26,873 nt of DNA from JAKORR01 sp964608495 (GTDB lineage: Bacteria > Armatimonadota > Zipacnadia > Zipacnadales > FEN-943): contig CAZSOQ010000048.1 in NCBI GenBank assembly GCA_964608495.1, positions 1-26,873 of the forward strand, given 5' to 3'. The notes under the pieces are model-generated. The model saw nothing but the letters and a program-made list of their open reading frames with translations, was not told where the DNA came from and did not search any database. Below are positions 15,001 through 21,404 of this stretch, piece by piece (position 1 is the first letter of the stretch; each line of letters opens with the position of its first letter). A program made the position numbers and the translations under genes.

Positions 15001-15828
15001 TCAGGGCAGCCGGTCAGCCACAAACCCCAGCTCGGCCTCGATCCGCCCCACCTCGTACACGGAGTCGTACTCGTGGCCGGGCTGGTCGAAGTAGGACACG
15101 TCCACGTCGTCGCCCCACCAGTGGCGCAGGATGTCGGCCACCGGATCGGCCACCCAGGCCTTGGGCCCAGCCGCGTTCATGATCCTCACGCCCGGCTTGT
15201 GGGGAGACTCCGCCGCCAGAGTGAAGGCCCGCACGGCGTCGCTGCGCGCCATGATCGTGATGCTGCCCAGACACCACTCACCCAGCGGCCCCACCTTCCG
15301 CGGCGGCGGCAGGCTCTCGTCCGGGCACACCGTGGACAGCCGCAGGTTGATGACGTCCACCTCCGGCTCCTGGCGCTGGCAGTACTTCGTGATCTCCTCC
15401 ATCAGGTACTTCGAGAGCCCGTACCCGTTGCGGTCCAGGCACGGGTGCTCATCGGGCAGCGGCACCCGCAGCGGCCGGAACTTCGGGCTCTGGAAACCCA
15501 CGGCGGCGATAGAGCTGGCCATCACGAACTTGCGGCACCCGTGGTCAATCACGTAGCGCATCAGGCACCGCGTACCCTCGACGTTCACCAGGATCTGCTC
15601 GCGCTCCGTCCCGCCGCCCGTGACCGCCGCCAGGTGTACCACGGCGTCAATCCGCCGCGAGTCTAGCTGCCGCAGGTCCTCGAAGGCCCAGAAGCTTCCC
15701 CTTACCCAGGGCGCGTCCACCTCCGGCTTGCTGCGGCTCATGCACACCACGTCGTGCCTGGCGCTCATGGCCTGGGTCAGGGCCCTGCCGATGAACCCGC
15801 TGGCCCCCGTGATCAGGATGCTGCTCAT
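15001..15828 (-). CDS. NAD-dependent epimerase/dehydratase (extended SDR)
   Basis: 275 residues from ATG 15828, placed by GGAGGAG 8 nt upstream; GTG 15837 lies too close to that site. GASGFIG at 8-14 is the nucleotide-binding motif. VHLAAVTGG and ASSIAAVG (Ser105/106) precede Y136-GLSK140, the catalytic Tyr-x3-Lys. These are hallmarks of extended short-chain dehydrogenases that epimerise or dehydrate nucleotide sugars, or of related uronate dehydrogenases. Substrate not readable from sequence. It lies between the medium-chain dehydrogenase gene (77 bp) and the NodB-like gene (35 bp) and is probably in one transcript with them. Confidence 0.85.
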   Translation of the reverse strand: MSSILITGASGFIGRALTQAMSARHDVVCMSRSKPEVDAPWVRGSFWAFEDLRQLDSRRIDAVVHLAAVTGGGTEREQILVNVEGTRCLMRYVIDHGCRKFVMASSIAAVGFQSPKFRPLRVPLPDEHPCLDRNGYGLSKYLMEEITKYCQRQEPEVDVINLRLSTVCPDESLPPPRKVGPLGEWCLGSITIMARSDAVRAFTLAAESPHKPGVRIMNAAGPKAWVADPVADILRHWWGDDVDVSYFDQPGHEYDSVYEVGRIEAELGFVADRLP

Positions 15829-15905
15829 CGTTCTCACTCCTCCTGAGCTTCGGGCCGGACAGTGCTTGCGTCGGCTCGCGTCGGGCCTTCGGACGCCTGG
15901 GCGCC

Positions 15906-16913
15906 TCAGGCACGCCAGTCTATCACGGCACCCACCACGTCCGCGGCTTCACCCCTGTTGATCCGCTCGTACAGCTCCGGCGCCTGGGTGTAGTCCAACC
16001 GGTGCGTAATGGCCTTCTCCCACTGGAGCGTGCCCAGGGCCATGTTCCTCACCACCGCTCGCCGACACGGCTGCAGGCCGTCGTCGCAGGGGAAGAACAT
16101 CCGCAGCCGCCTGCCGTGGGCCGGCAGGAAGTGCAGCGAGACGGGGGCCGCGCCGTAGTTGCCCTGCCACACGAAGGAGCCGTGCGGTCGGCACAGCTCG
16201 ATGGCCGGGTCCAGACACTGCGCCAGGCCCGTGCACTCGAACACCACGTCCGCGCCCTCGGGCGCGATCTTGCGCACCTCCGCCGAAACGTCGGCCCGCG
16301 TGCCGTTGATTGTGTGGTCCGCCCCCATCTGGCGCGCGATCTCCAGGTGCTTGTCCACGATGTCCACCGCAATCACCACGCACCCGCGGTGCACGCAGGC
16401 CGCCACGACCCCCAGCCCGATCTGCCCCGCGCCGTACACCAGCACCGTCTGCCCCATGCGCGGGTTGGCCATGTCCGTGCCGTACAGCCCCACGGCCGGC
16501 ATCACGAACATGCTGGCCACGTCCATGGCCGCGCCCTCGATGAGGTGGGCCGCTCCGTGGCTGGTGTGAGGCCGCAGCACCGCGTGCGAGCAGTGGGCCC
16601 CCTGCACGCACGACACCCGCGTCCCGTCGTCCAGGGCCATGTTGTCGTTGCCCCGGTAGTAGACCTTGTCTCCCACGTGGTAGTCCTCGATGTCGCTACC
16701 CACGGCCTCGACGACGCCCGTGCCCATGTAGCCCGTGCACAGCGGGTACGGCCCCCAGGAGATCTTGCCGCGTATCAGGGCGAACTCGGTCCCGATGCTC
16801 ACGCCCGTGTAGTGAGCGCGCACGGCGATCTGGTCGGCCGCGGGTTCGCCCAGCTCGACCTCCTGCAGCGTGAACGCCTGCTGCTCGTCGCAGATGAGTG
16901 CTGTGGCCTTCAT
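15906..16913 (-). CDS. medium-chain (zinc-type-like) alcohol/polyol dehydrogenase
   Basis: 335 residues. The fold is medium-chain dehydrogenase: an N-terminal GroES-like domain with GYMGTGVVEAVG at 61-72, then VLVYGAGQIGLG at 158-168 as the NAD(P) Rossmann motif, with AVDIVDKHLEIA after it. The catalytic zinc Cys position, usually C-G-x-D, reads SIGTE at 39-43, and the structural-zinc Cys cluster is absent, so it may not bind zinc classically. Such variants occur in sorbitol-, threonine- and bacteriochlorophyllide-type dehydrogenases. The gene begins the long minus-strand run and precedes the epimerase. The substrate is probably a sugar or polyol by context, which is inference. Confidence 0.78.
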   Translation of the reverse strand: MKATALICDEQQAFTLQEVELGEPAADQIAVRAHYTGVSIGTEFALIRGKISWGPYPLCTGYMGTGVVEAVGSDIEDYHVGDKVYYRGNDNMALDDGTRVSCVQGAHCSHAVLRPHTSHGAAHLIEGAAMDVASMFVMPAVGLYGTDMANPRMGQTVLVYGAGQIGLGVVAACVHRGCVVIAVDIVDKHLEIARQMGADHTINGTRADVSAEVRKIAPEGADVVFECTGLAQCLDPAIELCRPHGSFVWQGNYGAAPVSLHFLPAHGRRLRMFFPCDDGLQPCRRAVVRNMALGTLQWEKAITHRLDYTQAPELYERINRGEAADVVGAVIDWRA

Positions 16914-17077
16914 CCTGTCATCGCCTGCCTTGCCCGGCCCGCTCGAAAACAGTGGGCCAGGTCGTTGAGTGCCGGGTGGCTCAGGGAGCTCGGGGGCAAT
17001 TCGGTCCTTGGGCGGCTTGCCCTTCCCCGCGCGGCGGCGGGAGTTCTCCCTTCAATCGGCGCGCGTCGGCAAGTGGG

Positions 17078-17106
17078 TTTATCAGGCGAGCGATTGCTGC
17101 TATTGT
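17078..17106 (+). promoter_or_regulatory. possible promoter of the exonuclease-WYL gene
   Basis: TTTATC at 17078-17083 and TATTGT at 17101-17106 are 17 bp apart in a locally AT-richer patch directly before ATG 17128. Each element is only a partial consensus match. The start of transcription would fall about 15 nt before the ATG, where no ribosome site is visible, so a nearly leaderless message is possible. Confidence 0.28.
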
Positions 17107-17127
17107 TACGGATTGTAGTGATGACCG

Positions 17128-17967
17128 ATGTGGAAGAGCCGACTGCCCAGCCTGACGGAAACGGTCTTCGTGGCCCTCGACACCGAGACGACCGGCCTCA
17201 ACCCGGCCACGGGGAAGCTCGTCGAGGTGGGCGCGGTTAGGTTCGACTGGACGGCCACGGCTGCGGGCACCCTCTCAGAGCTCATCAACCCGGGCGAACC
17301 CATGCCCCCCGAGGCCCTGCAGGTGCACGGGATCTCCGACGCGATGGTCGCTGCGGCGCCCGGCCCCGAGGAGGTGCTGCCCAGGCTGCTGCAGTTCGTG
17401 GACGGGCCGAATGTCGTGCTCGTGGCCCACAACGCGCCCTTCGACCTGGCCTTCCTCTCCATGGCTCTGGCCAGGCTGCGCCTCCGGCCCCCGGACCTGC
17501 CCGTTCTCGACACGCGGCTGCTGGCGCGGCGCGTCCTGCCCCGGATGCCGAGCTACGCGCTGGAGAGCCTCGCGGCCCACTATGACCTGGCCCTGCCGGA
17601 CCACCATCGCGCCCTGCCCGACGCGGATGCCGTCCGCATCCTGTTCTGCCACATGCTGGACGATCTGGAGGAGGAGGAGTTCGTCGGGTTGGCCAAGCGG
17701 ATGCGGGTGCTTACCTTCGACGACGCCGCGATGGCGCCCGCCAGTGCCCCCTCGGGGTTCGAGCCGCTGGCCCGCGCGCTCGAGGAGGGGCGCGACCTCG
17801 TGATCCGCTACACGGGCGGGTCGCGCGGCGATAGAGAACGCCGGGTGACGCCCCTGGCCCTCTACCGCCAGCGCGGCGGCATCTACCTGGCTGCCGTGTG
17901 CCACCTGGACGGTGCGGAGAAGACCTTCCGGCTTGACCGCATCGCGGCCCTGCGCATAATAGAGTGA
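17128..17967 (+). CDS. DEDDh 3'-5' exonuclease with C-terminal WYL-like domain
   Basis: 279 residues. Exo I is ALDTETTGL (Asp18, Glu20), Exo II HNAPFD (Asp106) and Exo III HRALPDADA (His160, Asp165), the complete DnaQ/epsilon-type site. The intervening LDTRLLARRV and ALESLAAHYDL are standard. Residues ~213-279 form a WYL-like module: VIRYTGGSRGDRERRVTPL, GGIYLAAVCHL, FRLDRIAALRI, with Arg/Tyr/Arg positions conserved; WYL domains bind nucleic acid or ligands in transcriptional regulators and defence proteins. The fusion suggests a nuclease whose activity or targeting is ligand- or DNA-dependent. The start is ATG 17128; an in-frame TGA at 17122-17124 forbids earlier starts. It stands between the divergent dehydrogenase gene and the DUF6785-like gene 30 bp downstream. 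Confidence 0.85.
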   Translation: MWKSRLPSLTETVFVALDTETTGLNPATGKLVEVGAVRFDWTATAAGTLSELINPGEPMPPEALQVHGISDAMVAAAPGPEEVLPRLLQFVDGPNVVLVAHNAPFDLAFLSMALARLRLRPPDLPVLDTRLLARRVLPRMPSYALESLAAHYDLALPDHHRALPDADAVRILFCHMLDDLEEEEFVGLAKRMRVLTFDDAAMAPASAPSGFEPLARALEEGRDLVIRYTGGSRGDRERRVTPLALYRQRGGIYLAAVCHLDGAEKTFRLDRIAALRIIE

Positions 17968-17997
17968 CTCGACTCCGGCACGGCACGGGAGTGGTAG

Positions 17998-19980
17998 TTG
18001 CTGCCGCTGCAAGAGACCGCCGGCCGGGCTGATGCCCGGTCACTGGAAGGCCACGATCCCAAGTCACCGAACGCCACGACCTGGCTTCTGGCTATGGTTT
18101 GTGTTATCGCCGTCGCCGTCGGGGGGGCCTTCTCGGCCCTTGTGCGCTACGATCTGGTGGGCTTCGGGCACCTGCCGCGGGCGGCCATATACCCGATCTT
18201 CTGGATGCTGCTCCTCAACGCCCTCACCTTCTGGCTGGGGAAGAGGCGCTGGTTCGGGTCCCGCCGTCTCCTGTACATTTACCTCGCCGTGCTGGTCATG
18301 GCCGGCTTCCCCGGCCAGCAGCTCGTCACCTATCTGTACCTCATCATGATCGGCGCCCAGGGCTACGCCACTCCAGAGAACAAGTACCTGGAGACCTTCC
18401 TGCCCCAGGTGCCGCACTGGATGGTCCCGTCGGGCGACCCCGACTCCCCGGCCATCCGCTGGGCCTTCTACGGAATGCCCGCCGGCCAGACGATGCCCTG
18501 GCATGCCTGGGTCATCCCCCTGCTCGCCTGGACACCCTTTCTGATCGCCGCCCTCACCATGCAGATGACCCTGGCGGCCTGGTTCCGCCGTCGCTGGGCC
18601 GACCAGGAGCGGGTGCTCTTCCCTCTGGTTCAGATCCCCGTGGAGTTCGTACGCTACGACAGCCGGTTCCCCTTCTTCCCCGCCTGCTTCCGCAGCCCGC
18701 TGTTCTGGATCGCCTTCGCCATCCCCGTGCTCATCTACACCAAGAACGCCCTGCACTTCTACTTCCCCACGATCCCCGAGACGAAGATGATCCGCGACAT
18801 CGGCTGGGTCTTCCTCGACCGGCCCTGGACCGTGCTCAACGGCTGGCAGTACAACATCTACTTCGAGATGGTAGGGGTCACGTACCTGGTCCAGGACGAC
18901 ATGGGCTTCAGCCTGTGGTTCACCTGGGTCCTGCGCAAGTTCATCATGGTCTTCCGCGAGGGCTACGGGCTGGCCAGTCACGGGGACTTCTTCACCCACC
19001 ACGGCCTGGGCGCGTACGTCTTCCTCGTCCTCATCTACCTCTGGCTCGCGCGCCACGCCCTGGGCGACCTGTGGCGCAAGGCCGTCTTCAACGATCCCAC
19101 CGTGGACGACAGCCAGGAGCCCATCCCCTACCGCGTGGCCTTCTGGGGCTTCTGGCTATCGCTGGCGGTCGTGGTCGGCTGGGCCCGAGTGGCCGGCGCC
19201 GCCGTCGGCTACACCCTCCTCGCTATCCTGCTGTACCTGGTGTGCATCCTCGTGCTGTCCCGGCTTGTGGCGGAGGGCGGGCTCTTCGCCGTCTGGACGC
19301 CGGTGGCCCGGCCCCACGTGCACATCGTGGATATCTTCGGCCCGAAGGCCCTGGGCCTGCGCACCACCACGATCCTGCACTACATGGGCTGGAAGCTGGG
19401 CGACCAAGCCTCGAACACCATGGGCAACGTCCTCCAGGCCTACAAGGTCGCCGAGATGGGCGACCTCAACCCCCGAGCCGCGGCTTGGATGATGCTCGTC
19501 GCGCTGGTTGTCGCTCTCTTCGCCTCCCACCCGACGGCCCTGTACGCCATCTACTCGCGCTCCGTACCCGGGCTGGGCTGGTGGCCGCGGAGCGCCTACG
19601 GGGGCTTCGGCACGGAGCTGACGCAACTGCTGGAGGCGCCCAGGCTGTTCACGGCGGGCAACTACGGCAACATGGCCCTGGGGGCGCTGGTGACCCTGGC
19701 CCTCCAGGCCTGCCGGCAGAGGTACATGTGGTGGCCGCTGCACCCGCTGGCCTACGTGGCCATGATCGGCGGCCCGCCGTGGATGAGCGAGCGCTACGGC
19801 TTCTCGATCCTCGTGGGATGGACGATCCGGAAGATCGTGCAGCGCTTCGGCGGCTACACGGCTTACAGCAGCTTCCGCCCGGCGGCGATCGGGGTGGTGG
19901 CCGGCAACGCCGTGGTGCTCCTGAGCTGGAGCATCGTCCACTACTTCCACCCCATCAGCGGGGTGCTGATCATCGAGTAG
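17998..19980 (+). CDS. DUF6785/DUF6784-like multi-spanning membrane protein
   Basis: 660 residues with about 11-12 hydrophobic spans, the first at ~29-49 and the last at ~631-650. The start is TTG 17998, 6 nt after GGGAG. Recognisable blocks are the FPGQQLVTYLY loop, LFPLVQIPVEF, LVAEGGLFAVWTP, the RTTTILHYMGWKLGD stretch and WWPLHPLAYV. I associate this with the DUF6785 family, with a DUF6784-type C-terminal part and a layout like oligopeptide transporters; the substrate is unknown. Conserved charged or polar residues inside spans fit a transporter. It is 30 bp downstream of the exonuclease-WYL gene and may be co-transcribed with it. Its C-terminus aligns with the fragment at 1-323, so the genome holds at least two copies near each other. 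Confidence 0.8.
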   Translation: MLPLQETAGRADARSLEGHDPKSPNATTWLLAMVCVIAVAVGGAFSALVRYDLVGFGHLPRAAIYPIFWMLLLNALTFWLGKRRWFGSRRLLYIYLAVLVMAGFPGQQLVTYLYLIMIGAQGYATPENKYLETFLPQVPHWMVPSGDPDSPAIRWAFYGMPAGQTMPWHAWVIPLLAWTPFLIAALTMQMTLAAWFRRRWADQERVLFPLVQIPVEFVRYDSRFPFFPACFRSPLFWIAFAIPVLIYTKNALHFYFPTIPETKMIRDIGWVFLDRPWTVLNGWQYNIYFEMVGVTYLVQDDMGFSLWFTWVLRKFIMVFREGYGLASHGDFFTHHGLGAYVFLVLIYLWLARHALGDLWRKAVFNDPTVDDSQEPIPYRVAFWGFWLSLAVVVGWARVAGAAVGYTLLAILLYLVCILVLSRLVAEGGLFAVWTPVARPHVHIVDIFGPKALGLRTTTILHYMGWKLGDQASNTMGNVLQAYKVAEMGDLNPRAAAWMMLVALVVALFASHPTALYAIYSRSVPGLGWWPRSAYGGFGTELTQLLEAPRLFTAGNYGNMALGALVTLALQACRQRYMWWPLHPLAYVAMIGGPPWMSERYGFSILVGWTIRKIVQRFGGYTAYSSFRPAAIGVVAGNAVVLLSWSIVHYFHPISGVLIIE

Positions 19981-20010
19981 CGCCGCACCGCTCCCCGCGC
20001 GGCCACGGGC

Positions 20011-20427
20011 CTAATCGCCAGCGGCCCCGCGCAGGTCCAGGAGCTGCTGGCGCAGGCGCAGCAGGTCCTCGTGCTGCCGCTCCACCGCCAGCCCGCGCTC
20101 CAACGCCTCCCAGGCTTCCTCGATCTCCCCCAGCGCCGCGCGACAGATCACCAGGCGCGCATAGGCATCCGCGAAGTCCGGCATCAGGGCGATCACGCGC
20201 TCCAGGTGCACCACTGCCTCCGCCCACCGCTCGTTGTAGAGCAGAGCCAGCCCCAGCGAGTAGTGGGCGTCGGGATCGTCGGGGTGATCCGCCACTACCT
20301 TGCGGTATTCCTCCGCCAGAGCGTCCATCGTGGCCGAGGGCTGACGGCCGTGCAGCTTCGTCCCGCATCGCCGGCAGAACCGGTCCTCAGGGTGGGTCTG
20401 CGCGCCGCACTTGGGGCACTCGGCCAT
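20011..20427 (-). CDS. zinc-ribbon and TPR small protein
   Basis: 138 residues from ATG 20427, chosen because the zinc ribbon starts at once; the frame upstream is Ala/Gly-rich filler. Cys4, Cys7, Cys18 and Cys21 form a CPxCG...CRRCG zinc ribbon. Residues ~40-125 contain about two TPR repeats (DPDAHYSLGLALLYNERWAE, then DFADAYARLVICRAALG), followed by a helix to the end. The combination is common in small cytoplasmic adaptor proteins in GC-rich uncultured bacteria. No enzymatic role is visible. It lies 38 bp downstream of the sugar phosphate isomerase gene on the same strand. Confidence 0.72.
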   Translation of the reverse strand: MAECPKCGAQTHPEDRFCRRCGTKLHGRQPSATMDALAEEYRKVVADHPDDPDAHYSLGLALLYNERWAEAVVHLERVIALMPDFADAYARLVICRAALGEIEEAWEALERGLAVERQHEDLLRLRQQLLDLRGAAGD

Positions 20428-20465
20428 GTCGCTCGTCCCCGCTGGTTCCCCGCGGTCCTCGGGCG

Positions 20466-21290
20466 CTAGGCGCGCTCCTCCAGTTCCTCCAGCAGCCGCC
20501 GCAGCCACTCGACGGCGAAGCTGGCCTGCGTCAGGTCGTCCTCCGGCCCTTCCGCCTCGATCGCCAGCGACCCCTTGTAGCCTGCCCGGGCGAAGATCGG
20601 CAGGATCGTCCGGTAGTCCAGATCACCCTTGCCGGGCGTACAGGCCTGCCACTTCTCGGAGCCGTCGTCCGCCACCACGCGCTTGAGGTCCTTGATGTGA
20701 GCGTGCGCCGCGTATCCCACGACCCGTGTCGTCGCCTCGACGGGGTCGTCGCCCGGGCCCAGGAAGTTGCCCACGTCCACGCAGGCGAGCACCCACGGGG
20801 AGTCCAGCTCGGTCAGAAGCTGTACCGCCTCTTCGCCGGTGCCGGGGACGCCGCCGTGGTTCTCGACCGCCAGGACCACGCCGGCTTCCTCGGCCTCGTC
20901 CATCACCGCGCCTAGTCCCTCGACCGCCAGCTTCACCGCCTCCTCCTGAGGCAGGCCCGGCGCGTGGCCACCGAAGACCCGCATCGCCGGCGCCCCGAGC
21001 CGGTGGGACATCTCGATCCCGCGCCGCACCAGGTCCACCTGCTCCTGCATCTTGACCTTGTCCGGCTGCACGAAGTTGTTCCCCACCGCGTAGGCCGCCA
21101 GCTCCAGGCCCAGGTCATCAATCAGCTCGCGCGCCTGCTCAGGCTCCTCGCTCTCGTTCCGCCAGTAGTAGGCCAGCAGGTCCACCGAATCCAGCCCGTG
21201 GTCTGCCGCCCAGCGGACGAAGCCTAGCGTGTCCATCTTCCCCTCGCGCGCGTAGGTGTTGAAGGAGTACATCGTCATGCCGAGCTTCAT
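20466..21290 (-). CDS. sugar phosphate isomerase/epimerase (xylose isomerase-like TIM barrel)
   Basis: 274 residues from ATG 21290 after AGAGGTGA; GTG 21299 would add three. Pattern of a xylose-isomerase-like TIM barrel: KLGMTMYSF start, LGLELAAYAVGNNF, VENHGG (Glu143), CVDVGN (Asp172), HAHIKD (His198) and LAIEAEG (Glu245), together the divalent-metal site of this family. Members isomerise keto-sugars, inosose or sugar phosphates. Here the likely partners are the Gfo/Idh and deacetylase genes in the same window; the substrate cannot be deduced. It is separated by 114 bp from the metallopeptidase gene upstream. Confidence 0.85.
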   Translation of the reverse strand: MKLGMTMYSFNTYAREGKMDTLGFVRWAADHGLDSVDLLAYYWRNESEEPEQARELIDDLGLELAAYAVGNNFVQPDKVKMQEQVDLVRRGIEMSHRLGAPAMRVFGGHAPGLPQEEAVKLAVEGLGAVMDEAEEAGVVLAVENHGGVPGTGEEAVQLLTELDSPWVLACVDVGNFLGPGDDPVEATTRVVGYAAHAHIKDLKRVVADDGSEKWQACTPGKGDLDYRTILPIFARAGYKGSLAIEAEGPEDDLTQASFAVEWLRRLLEELEERA

Positions 21291-21332
21291 CGGGCTCACC
21301 TCTGCGGGTCAGGAACCGCTCGTTCGCGAGGA

Positions 21333-21338
21333 ATCATA
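21333..21338 (-). promoter_or_regulatory. possible -10 element of the isomerase gene
   Basis: TATGAT on the minus strand, five of six consensus bases, about 43 nt upstream of ATG 21290. No convincing -35 lies at 16-18 nt. Low-confidence motif match in a short AT-richer patch. Confidence 0.22.
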
Positions 21339-21404
21339 CACCCACGGGGCGCCGCGCGCCCACGGCCGCCCCCCGCGCGCCTTCACGCCCTCAGCCCCCC
21401 CGCC

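Noticed and set aside
16002..17240. 412-codon plus-strand frame opposite the medium-chain dehydrogenase
   Set aside because: Antisense shadow running into the exonuclease gene in the wrong frame; the minus-strand protein has the Rossmann and family motifs.
18099..20915. 938-codon open frame on the plus strand across the DUF6785-like gene and beyond
   Set aside because: It is an out-of-frame shadow: Pro/Arg/Gly-rich, no membrane spans or motifs, and it overlaps two better-supported minus-strand genes. Long open frames are expected in GC-rich DNA.
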